Assembly (NCBI GenBank): GCA_016288005.1
Contig: JAEEXY010000012.1
Coordinates: 1-57,332 of the forward strand
Origin: Lachnospiraceae bacterium
GTDB taxonomy: Bacteria > Bacillota > Clostridia > Lachnospirales > Lachnospiraceae
Direction of reading: 5' to 3'
Length of the DNA stretch: 57,332 nucleotides
Shown piece by piece: positions 16,335-25,840 of this stretch (its first letter is position 1; each line of letters begins with the position of its first letter). Position numbers and translations under genes: made by a program. The notes beneath the pieces are model-generated. The model was not told the origin of the DNA, searched no databases, and worked only from the letters and a program-made list of their open reading frames with translations.

Positions 16335-17096
16335 TCAATCCTTCTCTAAGAAATACCGCGTTATCTCCTCGGCTCTTTCCTCATCTATCGTCTGTCCCGA
16401 GAAATACTCCGCCGCCGCCACCGCCTGGCGCACCAGCATCCTCAAGCCTCCGGCCGCGGGTATGCCCCGCTCTCTCGCCCGGCGCATGAGCAAAGTCTCG
16501 CGCGGATTCGCGATCACATCGATAACGCCTTTGAGCGCCGTAAATCCGCTTATATCCGCAGGCGCTGCGTCCGTCTTCGGAAACATTCCGACGGGAGTCG
16601 CATTTATTATATAATCCGCACCCTTAAACCCTGAGTATGCCTCCTCGTAGGTTATCGCGCCGTCCTTTCCGCTGCGGCTGACATTTTTGATCACCGCCGC
16701 TCCGAGATCGGCGCACACCGCGCGCGCTGTTTTTGAGGTGCCGCCGGTGCCGAATATCAGGATTGTACTACCGCTGTAGTCGTGTCCCTCACTGAGCATC
16801 AGGTTCTTAAGTCCCGTGTAATCCGTATTGTACCCGTACAGCACACCGTCCCGGTTCACGACCGTATTGACCGCGCCTATAGCCGCAGCCCGCTCATCCA
16901 CGTGATCGAGATACGGTATCACTCTTTCCTTGTAGGGGATCGTCACATTGATCCCGCAAAAATCCTTCGCCCGCATGAACGCATCGAGCCCGTTCTGCGG
17001 TATCTCACACAGCTCATACGGATAAAGTCCGATCCTGCCGTGTATCTCGGCGGAAATACTGTGTCCGAGCTTCTCTCCGATCAATCCGTACTTCAT
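16335..17096 (-). CDS. aroE: Shikimate dehydrogenase
   Basis: A 253-residue NADPH-dependent enzyme reducing 3-dehydroshikimate to shikimate. The substrate-binding SxS motif is GHSISAEIHGRI, the catalytic Lys is in GINVTIPYKERVIPY and the Asp in GYNTDYTGLK. The nucleotide-binding loop is ILIFGTGGTSKTARAV (GxGGxxx). The length is slightly short for the family (usually 260-290) but no motif is missing. It lies between aroC and aroQ in the operon. Confidence 0.94.
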   Translation of the reverse strand: MKYGLIGEKLGHSISAEIHGRIGLYPYELCEIPQNGLDAFMRAKDFCGINVTIPYKERVIPYLDHVDERAAAIGAVNTVVNRDGVLYGYNTDYTGLKNLMLSEGHDYSGSTILIFGTGGTSKTARAVCADLGAAVIKNVSRSGKDGAITYEEAYSGFKGADYIINATPVGMFPKTDAAPADISGFTALKGVIDVIANPRETLLMRRARERGIPAAGGLRMLVRQAVAAAEYFSGQTIDEERAEEITRYFLEKD

Positions 17097-17148
17097 TTCA
17101 TTTTCCCTCTTTTGCCCCGGTTCTTACCGGCCCGCCCCGGTCGGTGAT

Positions 17149-18252
17149 TCAGTCAGCCCTCATCCCGTAAAACCAGTCCGTGCCGAACCTGCCGCTCAGC
17201 ACATCGTACAGCACGAGCGCTGTCATGCTGTCAACCACGACTCTCGCGCGGTGGATGATCGACGGATCGTGTCTGCCCTTTATCTGCAGGTCCGCGTTCT
17301 CGAGCGTTTTCAGGTCTATGCTCTTTTGCTCCGAATATATCGATGGCGTGGGCTTCACCGCGCATCTGAACAGCACGGGCATGCCGTTCGTGATGCCGCC
17401 GTTTACTCCGCCGTTGTTGTTTGTAAGCGTGACGATCCTGCCGCCTTCATTGCGCAGGGGGTCGTTATACTCGCTGCCGAAACCGTCCGCCAGATCAAAG
17501 CCCGCGCCGAACTGCACGCCCTTGACGGCGGGGATGCTGTAGAGAGCATGTGAGAGAACGCCTTCGAGCGTATCGAACCAGGGCTCACCGACTCCTGCGG
17601 GAAGTCCCGTCACCGCAGTCTCCAGCACGCCGCCCACGCTGTCGCCGGCTTCTGCCGCAGCCTCCGCGGCCCGTTTCATACTTTCTGCCGCATCCGGGTC
17701 GAGCACCGCGAATGCGGAAGCGTTGAGCGTCTCGATATCTTTGTCGATATCCCCGAATGCCCTGTCCTCTATCCTGTGCAGGCTCGCGATATGCGTGCCG
17801 AGCTTTATGCCTTTTGCCTTAAGCGCGGGGATGACGACCGCTCCCGCCGCGACCAGCGCTGCGGTGATCCTGCCGCTGAAATGCCCGCCCCCGCGAAAAT
17901 CCTCGCAGCCGTGGTACTTGCACTGCGCTGTGTAATCCGCATGCCCGGGTCTCGCGATCCTCGGCGCGTTCTCGTAGTCCGTGCTGTGCTGCGCCGTATT
18001 CGGGATCAGTATGCACAGGGGCGTACCCGTAGTTTTCCCGTTAAATACCCCGCTCGCGATGATGAATTCATCCGCCTCGACACGTGCCGTGGAAATCTTG
18101 CCCGCCGGCCTGCGAAGCGTCAGCTGCGACGCTATAAAGCCCTCATCCACAGCGAGTCCCGGCGCGAGTCCGTCCAGCACCGCTCCGATGTAAGGCCCGT
18201 GGCTCTCGCCGAACAGGGTTATCTGCATATTTTGTCCAAAGCTGTTTTTCAT
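17149..18252 (-). CDS. aroC: Chorismate synthase
   Basis: A 367-residue FMN-dependent enzyme converting EPSP to chorismate. It starts MKNSFGQNMQITLFGESHG at ATG 18252, with GGGAG 7 bases upstream; an in-frame start at 18285 is less well supported. Family motifs: GESHGPYIGAVLDGLAPG, RPGHADYTAQCKYHGCEDFRGG (split here as RPGHADYTA and DFRGGGHFSGR), and NNNGGVNGGITNGMP near residue 290. It needs reduced FMN from elsewhere in the cell. Confidence 0.95.
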   Translation of the reverse strand: MKNSFGQNMQITLFGESHGPYIGAVLDGLAPGLAVDEGFIASQLTLRRPAGKISTARVEADEFIIASGVFNGKTTGTPLCILIPNTAQHSTDYENAPRIARPGHADYTAQCKYHGCEDFRGGGHFSGRITAALVAAGAVVIPALKAKGIKLGTHIASLHRIEDRAFGDIDKDIETLNASAFAVLDPDAAESMKRAAEAAAEAGDSVGGVLETAVTGLPAGVGEPWFDTLEGVLSHALYSIPAVKGVQFGAGFDLADGFGSEYNDPLRNEGGRIVTLTNNNGGVNGGITNGMPVLFRCAVKPTPSIYSEQKSIDLKTLENADLQIKGRHDPSIIHRARVVVDSMTALVLYDVLSGRFGTDWFYGMRAD

Positions 18253-18350
18253 CGTATTCTCCCGTTTCTCCGGTACTTTCCGCATTCCGGGCCGAAACGC
18301 TCTGCCGGCCCGCAGGTTCTTCCTTGAAGGCTGCCTGCCTTACAGCGGAT

Positions 18351-19364
18351 CTATCCGCGCAGTATCAGCTCCAGCCTCTCTCTTGCCTCTTCGGGCGACA
18401 TGTCCCTGATCTCATAGCTGCCGACCTCAGGCACATATATCGAGGATATCACTCTGCCGTTGCCTTTTTTATCATGCGATACGGCCGCTGCTGCATGTTC
18501 GATATCAAAACCGGCCGACTCAGGCAGGCCGAACTTTTCAAGCACGGCGCAGAGTCTTTTTCTCACTTCGGGCGCGCACATCGCCGTCATGCCCGCTGCC
18601 ACGCATTCGCCGTGCAGCAGGGCGCCGCCGCACGAAACCTCGATCCCGTGTCCCAATGTGTGTCCGAAATTAAGGACTTTGCGGAGTCCCGCCTCTTTTT
18701 CGTCCTTTTCGACAACGCGTCTCTTGATATCTATGGCCCTGACGATGTACGGCATCATGTCGTCGGACGCTTCCATCGCCTCTATGTCCTCAAACAGTTT
18801 TGCGTCGAACGTGAGCGCCATCTTGACCGCCTCCGCAAAGCCGTTCGCCTGCTGCCTGCGGTCGAGAGATGAGAGCACCTCGGGATCTATGATCACCTTC
18901 GAGGGCTGGTAAAAGCTCCCGACGATATTTTTGACGCCTCCGAAATTCACGCCTGTCTTGCCGCCGATCGAGGAATCCACCTGTGAGAGCACTGTCGTCG
19001 GAACATTGTAAAAATCGATCCCCCTCATGTAGCAGGACGCAGCGAATGCCGCAACGTCGCCCACGACTCCGCCGCCGACCGCGACAACGCAGTCCCTGCG
19101 TGAAAATCCGTTGTCCAGCATGGTCTGCTGCAGTTTGGCAAACGCATCGAGAGTCTTGCCTTCTTCTCCTCCGTCGAGCACAGCGATGACCGCCTGCTTT
19201 GCCCGGGCGGCAACCGTTTCGGCATATTCTCCCGGAACACCCTTATCGGTCACGACCAGCACACGGCGGCTTAAGTCGCACTCTTCGCCGATCCTTTTCA
19301 GTATCCCGCGCTCGATCCGGATGTCGTATTCATGTCCCGGTATATTAACTCTGATCGTCTCCAC
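18351..19364 (-). CDS. aroB: 3-dehydroquinate synthase
   Basis: A 337-residue metal- and NAD-dependent cyclase converting DAHP to 3-dehydroquinate. Motifs: VVAVGGGVVGDVAAFAAS (nucleotide loop), VPTTVLSQVDSSIGGKTGVN, and the metal-site helix NFGHTLGHGIE with two His. The enzyme is a little shorter than usual (350-360). It starts 33 bases after the pheA stop and is followed by aroC after 98 bases. Confidence 0.95.
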   Translation of the reverse strand: METIRVNIPGHEYDIRIERGILKRIGEECDLSRRVLVVTDKGVPGEYAETVAARAKQAVIAVLDGGEEGKTLDAFAKLQQTMLDNGFSRRDCVVAVGGGVVGDVAAFAASCYMRGIDFYNVPTTVLSQVDSSIGGKTGVNFGGVKNIVGSFYQPSKVIIDPEVLSSLDRRQQANGFAEAVKMALTFDAKLFEDIEAMEASDDMMPYIVRAIDIKRRVVEKDEKEAGLRKVLNFGHTLGHGIEVSCGGALLHGECVAAGMTAMCAPEVRKRLCAVLEKFGLPESAGFDIEHAAAAVSHDKKGNGRVISSIYVPEVGSYEIRDMSPEEARERLELILRG

Positions 19365-19397
19365 TCACTTACCGCCTTTCACCGGCCCGAACGGCGC

Positions 19398-20504
19398 TCA
19401 CACGCGCATTCCGGGCTTATATGTTCCCAGTATCTTGAAAAACTCACAGTTTTTTTTCAGGTCCGCCAGCATCTTTTCTCCGTTTTCGGAACTCAGTCGC
19501 CCCTCAACCTCGGTGTAGAAATAATACTGCCAGTTGCTGTCCTTTAACGGCCGGCTCCTGATAACGCGCATGCTGTAGCCGTATCTGCCGAGGATCGACA
19601 GCGTCTCGGCCAGCGTGCCTGCCTCGTTCCTGATAGTGAACATCAGGATGAACGTGCTGTATTCGTCGTCATTTTTCATCGAATCGGCGCTCTTTGAGAA
19701 AACCGCGAACCGCGTGGTGTTCTGCGCACTCTCGTTTATATCGTGATCGATGATGCTGAGCCCGTACAGCTCGGCATTCTCACTCGACGCGATCGATCCG
19801 ACCGTAATGTCGCCCCTGTCGGCGACCTGCTTTGCCGCTCTGGCCGTATTCTCGGCCGCGATCACCTCATATCCGTGCTTTCTGATGAATCCCGCGCACT
19901 GGTCGAGCGCCTGGGGATGGCTGATCACTGTCTTTATCGAATCCGCAGTCGCTCCGGGAACGCCCAGCAGGCACTGTGAAACGGGCAGTTCGTAAACTCC
20001 GTTGATAAACAGGTCTCCGTCAAACATCAGGTCCGCAACCTGCCCGACCTCGCCCGCAAAACTGTTCTCGATGGGCAGCACGGCCAGGTCACACTCTCCC
20101 GCGCTCACGGCGTGATACGCATCTGCAAAGCACTTATGCGGGATCCTCTCCGCCTCGGGGAACAGCCTGCCGGTGCAGATGCTCGCAAAAGAGCCCTCGA
20201 TCCCGCTGTATGCCACGCGCAGTCCTTCCGAAAGGCGGTGCTGGTATTTCTTGGAAATATCCATCATGCCTGTCAGGAACTCGCGGTAATACGGCTCAAA
20301 CTCGCGGTTCGAAAGCTTTTTCGAATTGCGCTCGATCAGAACCTTTTCCCTGCCCTTATCGAGTATCGGAAGGCCCATCTCACGCTTATATGCTGCTATC
20401 TGTGCGGCGCACGCCATCCTCTTCTCGAAAAGCGCCGCCATATCCCCGTCGATCTGCTCGATCCTGTCACGCAGCAGATCGATCCTGTTCTCTTTTTCTG
20501 ACAT
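19398..20504 (-). CDS. pheA: Bifunctional chorismate mutase/prephenate dehydratase (P-protein)
   Basis: A 368-residue enzyme converting chorismate through prephenate to phenylpyruvate. Domains: AroQ-type chorismate mutase (about residues 5-90, LRDRIEQIDGDMAALFEKRM), prephenate dehydratase (about 98-285, PIENSFAGEVGQV and the catalytic Thr in NTTRF) and a C-terminal ACT domain (about 290-365). In the ACT domain the phenylalanine-binding ESRP motif reads RSRP, so feedback control may differ. It is the first gene of the aromatic operon. No T-box or peptide leader was seen in the 141 bases upstream. Confidence 0.94.
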   Translation of the reverse strand: MSEKENRIDLLRDRIEQIDGDMAALFEKRMACAAQIAAYKREMGLPILDKGREKVLIERNSKKLSNREFEPYYREFLTGMMDISKKYQHRLSEGLRVAYSGIEGSFASICTGRLFPEAERIPHKCFADAYHAVSAGECDLAVLPIENSFAGEVGQVADLMFDGDLFINGVYELPVSQCLLGVPGATADSIKTVISHPQALDQCAGFIRKHGYEVIAAENTARAAKQVADRGDITVGSIASSENAELYGLSIIDHDINESAQNTTRFAVFSKSADSMKNDDEYSTFILMFTIRNEAGTLAETLSILGRYGYSMRVIRSRPLKDSNWQYYFYTEVEGRLSSENGEKMLADLKKNCEFFKILGTYKPGMRV

Positions 20505-20645
20505 TGTTATCCTTCCCTTACACCGCTTTTCAGTGCCTTTTTAATATAAAAGAATCAGCGGGTCCGATATCATGGGCGCACGAAACAAAGCACAAAGTGC
20601 CTGCTCCCCTCCCCATTTTCGCAATATCGAACTCGCTGTTTATCA

Positions 20646-22379
20646 TTATTTTTTGAAGCTGTCCTTTAAGGATACGCTTCTGTTGAATACCAGATGATCC
20701 GCGCTGCTGTCACGGTTATCCATGCAGAAGAAGCCTATGCGCATGAACTGGAACGTCGGCGCGTTGATGCCTGTGCGGTTCTCGGCCTTATCGAACTCCT
20801 TCGCGATGTCGACCATGGCCTTTTCGACCTTGCAGCCCGTAAGGACTGTCAGGCTCTCGGGATTCAGCGCCTCAAGGAAATTCTTGTCGGGACCGTCGGG
20901 CTCGGGATCGCTGAAGAGATTGTCGTAGAGACGAACCTCCGCGTCCACGCATGAAGCCTCGTCAACCCAGTGGATCGTGGCTCCCTTGACCTTGCGTCCG
21001 TCCGCGGGATCTCCGCCGCGCGATTCGGGATCGTACTCACAGAATACCTCGACAACATTGCCGTTCTCATCCTTGCGGCAGCCCGTGCAGGTAACGAGAT
21101 AAGCGCCCTTTAAGCGGACCTCGTTGCCGGGGAACATCCTCTTGTACTTCGGGATCGGCTCCTCCATGAAGTCATCCTCCTCCATCCACAGATGGCGTGA
21201 GAATGTGATCTTGTGTGTGCCGGAACCCTCGACCGCGGGATTGTTCTCAACCTCGAACTCCTCGGTCTGCCCCTCGGGATAATTCGTGACCGTAAGCTTA
21301 ACGGGATGAATGACCGCCATCGTACGCTCGGCGGTAAGGTTAAGGTCGTCCCTCAAACATCTCTCGAGCACCGCGAACTCGATAACGTTCGGGCTCTTGC
21401 TGACACCGATAGTCTCGCAGAAATTCCTGATCGACTTCGCGGTGTAGCCTCTGCGGCGCAGACCGCAAAGCGTAGGCATTCTGGGATCGTCCCAGCCTGA
21501 AACGTATTTCTCCTCGACCAGCTGGCGCAGCTTTCTCTTGCTCATTACGGTGTGGTCGATGCCGAGGCGCGCGAACTCGATCTGTCTGGGCTTGTGGAAA
21601 GGTATCGAAACGTTATTCACAACCCAGTCGTAGAGCGGTCTGTGGTCCTCGTACTCCAGAGAGCAGAGCGAATGAGTGATGCCCTCGAGCGCGTCCTGGA
21701 TGGGATGCGCAAAATCGTACATCGGGAAAATGCACCACTTGGTTCCCTGACGGTGATGATTGATATATTTTATCCTGTAGATAACGGGATCGCGCATATT
21801 GAAATTGCCGCTCGCGAGATCGATCTTCGCGCGGAGCGTCATCTTGCCTTCCTCTACCTCGCCGTTCTTCATTTTTTCAAACAGCGCGAGGTTCTCCTCG
21901 ATGGGTCTGTCGCGGTAAGGCGACTTTGCGGGAGTCGAGGTGTCTCCCCTGTACTCCTTGAACTGCTCGGGAGTCAGCTCGCAGACATAAGCCAGACCCT
22001 TTTTGATCAGCTCGATCGCGAACTCGTAGTCCTTGTCAAAATAATCCGAACCGTAGAAGAAACGGTCTCCCCAGTCGAAGCCGAGCCAGTGGATATCCTG
22101 CTGGATATTCACAACGTACTCGGTATCCTCTTTTGCGGGGTTCGTGTCATCCATACGGAGATTGCAGATGCCGCCGAACTTCTCGGCCATTCCGAAATCG
22201 ATGCACAGCGCCTTGCAGTGACCGATATGCAGATATCCGTTAGGCTCCGGAGGAAATCTCGTATGCACGGTCTTGCCCGCGAACTGTCCGCCTTCGGCAA
22301 TATCCTCCTTGATGAAGTTGTAGATGAAATTGGTATTCTCCGATACCTCTTCCGTTTCTCTGATGATCTCTTCAGCCAT
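20646..22379 (-). CDS. glnS: Glutaminyl-tRNA synthetase
   Basis: A 577-residue class I synthetase charging tRNA-Gln. The HIGH motif is at residues 51-54 (PPEPNGYLHIGHCKALC) and the KMSKS-type loop is VMSKRKLRQLV. The C-terminal beta-barrel domains for anticodon recognition are complete (VHPVKLTVTNYPEGQ to RSVSLKDSFKK). Many Firmicutes lack GlnS and use the GatCAB route, so its presence indicates a direct pathway. The start at 22379 lies 38 bases after the fused membrane-protein gene, suggesting cotranscription. Confidence 0.95.
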   Translation of the reverse strand: MAEEIIRETEEVSENTNFIYNFIKEDIAEGGQFAGKTVHTRFPPEPNGYLHIGHCKALCIDFGMAEKFGGICNLRMDDTNPAKEDTEYVVNIQQDIHWLGFDWGDRFFYGSDYFDKDYEFAIELIKKGLAYVCELTPEQFKEYRGDTSTPAKSPYRDRPIEENLALFEKMKNGEVEEGKMTLRAKIDLASGNFNMRDPVIYRIKYINHHRQGTKWCIFPMYDFAHPIQDALEGITHSLCSLEYEDHRPLYDWVVNNVSIPFHKPRQIEFARLGIDHTVMSKRKLRQLVEEKYVSGWDDPRMPTLCGLRRRGYTAKSIRNFCETIGVSKSPNVIEFAVLERCLRDDLNLTAERTMAVIHPVKLTVTNYPEGQTEEFEVENNPAVEGSGTHKITFSRHLWMEEDDFMEEPIPKYKRMFPGNEVRLKGAYLVTCTGCRKDENGNVVEVFCEYDPESRGGDPADGRKVKGATIHWVDEASCVDAEVRLYDNLFSDPEPDGPDKNFLEALNPESLTVLTGCKVEKAMVDIAKEFDKAENRTGINAPTFQFMRIGFFCMDNRDSSADHLVFNRSVSLKDSFKK

Positions 22380-22417
22380 AGCCTGTTATCTCCTTTGTTG
22401 ACTTTTCGCTCATTTTA

Positions 22418-24208
22418 TTACAAATAACCAACTATATCAATAATTTTTTTCGCTCCGTAATCCGTGATCCCCACTCCCATATTCGGATAGTAATGCGAGT
22501 AGATCATATCGATCACGAACGCGATAACGAGTATCGCGCACAGCGGGAAAATGTATCTTCCCCTGATGCGCCTCAGCACATTGTCGAGGAGCGGCCCCAA
22601 AAAGTAAACGACCGCCATTCCCCCTATGCCGAAAACCAGCAGTCCTTCGGCGCATATCCTGCCGTTTATGTTAATGAAATAACCCGTATAATCCCACCAT
22701 TTCGTGCCGCCGTGATTGACCTCGAGCAGCCACGAGGTGAAGTACTCCACGACTCCGCAGAGAACGATCGCGAGCAGAAACTCCAGCCACGGGTTCTTCC
22801 TGAACCTGTTCAGCACGATCAGTATCATCAGCGCTCCCGAGCCGTAGATCGGCAGCCACGGTCCGTGCATGACGCCCCTGTTCACGAACATGCCGTCCTC
22901 GACCAGATGGATCGAAACCTCCCATATCCAGCCGACGAACGAAAAAGCGAAGAACATGATCACTATCGAGCTCAGCGAATAATGCCTGATATAATGCAGA
23001 TTCTCCGGTCTGACCGAAATGTTCTTCTCGGGCAGCGTAAAGAGCCTGCGCGGGTACGCCTCGTACTGCATGACCTTTTCGATGGTATGTCTGCGGATCT
23101 GGTCTTCCTCATATTCGCACCATGCCTGTTCCCTCTTTGAGGTCTTCAGCACGATGCCGAACACGCTCGCGAAGAATTCCCCGATCCTGCTTCTGGCGCC
23201 CGGCTGCTCCACGACATTCGCGTCGGTCAGCATATCCGCATACGCGCCGTAGAGTGTCTCCTGCTCCGCGTATTCAAACAGATATCTGTCGTTTAAGAAC
23301 TCATATCCGGGGAGCTTTTCCTCTATGGCTTCAGCGCGCCGCGCCGCATAGAACTCACCGAAAAATGCGGTCATGTACGGAACCGTATAGAACGTATCGA
23401 GAAGTCCCAGCGTCACGAGGCCGAGCAGCTTCCAGCCGATAAAGCTCAGATGCATGCAGAAAAGCTTCCATTTGCGGCCCTTCATCATGGTCTTCGAGAG
23501 CCTGAGCGCTTCCTTTGCCGGGATGTCCGGATTCTCGGCCGCGATGTAAGGCACCAGGATATACGCGTAATAGGAGATGAAACCTCCCGCTATCGTAAAC
23601 CACCAGGCCAGCTGCACGAAGAACGAGCACATCAGTATCACCGCTACATGGAACCATTTCCTCACGCGGATCAGGAACGAGATGCGTCCCGGAGGGATCA
23701 CCGCATACAGCCTGCTCTCAAGAAACAGCCTTCGTGATATGACCATTACCACGCGGCATATAAAGAACCATACAAAAAATGCTGCAAGGATAATGACCGC
23801 AAGGAATATGACCACCGCCGCGCTCTCCGAACGCGCAAAGGAATTGATGATATAGAACAGCCTTACGAGAAAACTGCCGGATGTTATGCCGTTGATCGTC
23901 TTTGCGAATACTCCGTCCGCCCTTCCGAGCTCCACGGGACCGATCTTTTTGTATTTGCCGGTTCCGTAAGTGTCGGGCTCTTCCTCGTCCCCGAACACGT
24001 AATAATAAATATCCGCAAGACCCGCCTCGCTGTTGTAGATCACATCGTTCCTCACGTCCACGCTCACGTTGAGCGCGGAACGCAGCCGAGCGAAGGCGTC
24101 CGTATTGTCAACGCCGATCATCGAGGCGAACAGACAGACCATTACAAACAGCCAGTAGTGCTTTTTCAGCACTCCTCGGGCGTTTTTCTTCATTTTTTTT
24201 AAATTCAT
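22418..24208 (-). CDS. DUF975 membrane protein fused to a CmpB-like (PF06541-type) domain
   Basis: A 596-residue integral membrane protein. The N-terminal part (about 1-330) resembles DUF975 proteins (NARGVLKKHYWLFVMVCLF at the start; six membrane spans; YAYILVPYIAAENPDIPAKEALRLSKTMM split across spans). A charged cytoplasmic stretch of about 70 residues follows. The C-terminal 190 residues carry CmpB-family motifs: FSFVGWIWEVSIHL, NRGVMHGPWLPIYGSGAL and KWWDYTGYFININGR, matching the free-standing paralog at 2275-3165. Start ATG 24208 has GGGAG 8 bases upstream. The function of both families is unknown. Confidence 0.78.
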   Translation of the reverse strand: MNLKKMKKNARGVLKKHYWLFVMVCLFASMIGVDNTDAFARLRSALNVSVDVRNDVIYNSEAGLADIYYYVFGDEEEPDTYGTGKYKKIGPVELGRADGVFAKTINGITSGSFLVRLFYIINSFARSESAAVVIFLAVIILAAFFVWFFICRVVMVISRRLFLESRLYAVIPPGRISFLIRVRKWFHVAVILMCSFFVQLAWWFTIAGGFISYYAYILVPYIAAENPDIPAKEALRLSKTMMKGRKWKLFCMHLSFIGWKLLGLVTLGLLDTFYTVPYMTAFFGEFYAARRAEAIEEKLPGYEFLNDRYLFEYAEQETLYGAYADMLTDANVVEQPGARSRIGEFFASVFGIVLKTSKREQAWCEYEEDQIRRHTIEKVMQYEAYPRRLFTLPEKNISVRPENLHYIRHYSLSSIVIMFFAFSFVGWIWEVSIHLVEDGMFVNRGVMHGPWLPIYGSGALMILIVLNRFRKNPWLEFLLAIVLCGVVEYFTSWLLEVNHGGTKWWDYTGYFININGRICAEGLLVFGIGGMAVVYFLGPLLDNVLRRIRGRYIFPLCAILVIAFVIDMIYSHYYPNMGVGITDYGAKKIIDIVGYL

Positions 24209-24253
24209 TTCAATACTCCCGATATACCCCTAAAAAACCTCATACTTAATCGT

Positions 24254-24283
24254 ATTCTAACAGAAATCACTCCCATATGTAAA
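24254..24283 (-). promoter_or_regulatory. Sigma-A promoter of the DUF975-fusion/glnS unit
   Basis: On the minus strand TTTACA (24283-24278), 18 bases, TAGAAT (24259-24254), preceded by TGT (extended -10). It lies about 45 bases upstream of the start codon at 24208. Confidence 0.55.
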
Positions 24284-24422
24284 GCATTACGGGGACCGGG
24301 CCGGATTTAGTCTTTCTTTAGGGGATTTTAGGATTTCTTTATCCACCGGCGCACGCATTTGGTGTATAATCTGTTTAAAACACAAGGTCCGGTCGGAAAA
24401 CGGCAGGGCAAGAGGAGACATT

Positions 24423-25829
24423 ATGGCAGATATCACCCAGGAAAAGATACATTCGATCGTGGAAAAGCAGCGCGCCTTTTTCCGTACCGGCACGACTCTC
24501 GACATCGGCTGGCGCAAGCAGCAGCTCAAAAAACTCGCCGCGGCGCTCGAAGCGAACCATGAGGAGCTCGAGAAGGCTCTGGCGCAGGATCTCGGCAGGA
24601 GCAGCGCGGAGGCGTATTTCTGCGACATCGGTCCCGTTATCATGGAGGCGAACGAGACCGTGCACGGACTCTCGAAATGGGCACGTCCTGAAACGCATTT
24701 CAGCGGATTCGCCTGCTTCCCGAGCATTTTCACCAAGGTTTACAAAATGCCCTACGGCGTTTCCCTCATCATCAGCCCCTTTAATTTCCCGATCATGCTT
24801 TCGCTCGGCGTGCTGGTCGCCGCTATCTCGGGCGGCAATACCGCCGTGATCAAATGCAGCTCAAAGTCATCGGCATGTACAAAGGCTGTTGCCGACCTGA
24901 TCGCCCGGACATTCCCGCCCGAATTCGTGACCGTCATTGACGGTGGACACGATGTGGCCGATATGTGCCTCGACGAGAGATTCGACAAGATATTCTACAC
25001 CGGTAGTCCAAAAGTCGGATCGCATGTACTCGAGAAGGCGGCAAAGTACCTGACCCCCGTAGCCTTAGAGCTCGGCGGCGAGACAGGCAACTGGGCCGTT
25101 GTCCGCAAGGACGCGGATCTGAAGGATGCCGCCCGCAAGATCGCTTTTTTCAAGATCCTGAACGCGGGACAGATATGCATCAACATCAACCAGATAGCTG
25201 TAGCGAAGGAGGTTGCGGACGCATTTGTCGAAGAGCTCAAAAAGGAGTTCGAAAGGCAGATCGGCGATCCTCTCTCCAATAAAGAATACCCCCGCCTGAT
25301 CACCCGCGGCGCTTACGACAAATGCTCGAACGAAGCGGAGCAGTACAGGGACCGCATAGTTTACGGCGGCAGGGGAAATGCGGACACTCTGCGTTATTCC
25401 CCGACCGTGATCTATCCCGTAAATATCGACGAGCCGATCGTCATGCACGAACTGTTCTGTCCCCTGCTGCCTGTCGTGCCTTTCGAGGATTCGAAGATCG
25501 ACGCGCTGATGGATACGATCGCGCAGCGTGAGCACGGGCTCGCTCTCTACCTGTTCACCAAAGACAGGAAATGGGCCAAAAAGACCATGCGGACGCAGCA
25601 GTACGGCGGCGGCTGCATCAACGAGGTCTGCGTTCACATGATGGTAAAGGGCGTGCCCTTCAACGGCACCGGCCACTCCGGCATGGGCGCTTATCACGGC
25701 AAATGGGGCTTTGCGGAATTCACCCACCCCTCGACCGTGCTCTTCGGCTCAACCCGCTGCAACCTGCCGCTGCGCGAGCATCCGTATACAGAGGGCAAGC
25801 TGAACCTGATCCGTAAATTCGAGAAATAA
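24423..25829 (+). CDS. Aldehyde dehydrogenase (class 3-like, NAD(P)-dependent)
   Basis: A 468-residue enzyme oxidising aldehydes to carboxylates. Catalytic residues: Asn121 (SPFNFP), Glu216 (ALELGGE) and the nucleophile Cys252 (NAGQICININ). The length, and the C-terminal hydrophobic-free end, fit class 3/YwdH-like enzymes. Lys144 of the usual KPSE cofactor motif is kept but the motif reads KCSS. Start ATG 24423 has GAGGAG 6 bases upstream. It stands alone; a TATAAT at 24365-24370 could serve as its -10. The natural aldehyde is not known. It is followed 11 bases later by element A3. Confidence 0.93.
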   Translation: MADITQEKIHSIVEKQRAFFRTGTTLDIGWRKQQLKKLAAALEANHEELEKALAQDLGRSSAEAYFCDIGPVIMEANETVHGLSKWARPETHFSGFACFPSIFTKVYKMPYGVSLIISPFNFPIMLSLGVLVAAISGGNTAVIKCSSKSSACTKAVADLIARTFPPEFVTVIDGGHDVADMCLDERFDKIFYTGSPKVGSHVLEKAAKYLTPVALELGGETGNWAVVRKDADLKDAARKIAFFKILNAGQICININQIAVAKEVADAFVEELKKEFERQIGDPLSNKEYPRLITRGAYDKCSNEAEQYRDRIVYGGRGNADTLRYSPTVIYPVNIDEPIVMHELFCPLLPVVPFEDSKIDALMDTIAQREHGLALYLFTKDRKWAKKTMRTQQYGGGCINEVCVHMMVKGVPFNGTGHSGMGAYHGKWGFAEFTHPSTVLFGSTRCNLPLREHPYTEGKLNLIRKFEK

Positions 25830-25840
25830 AGCGAAACCAA

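Noticed and set aside
20505-20645. T-box or leader-peptide attenuator upstream of pheA
   Set aside because: The T-box sequence (GGTGGnACCGCG-like) is missing, there is no run of Phe or Tyr codons, and no terminator-antiterminator pair was found.
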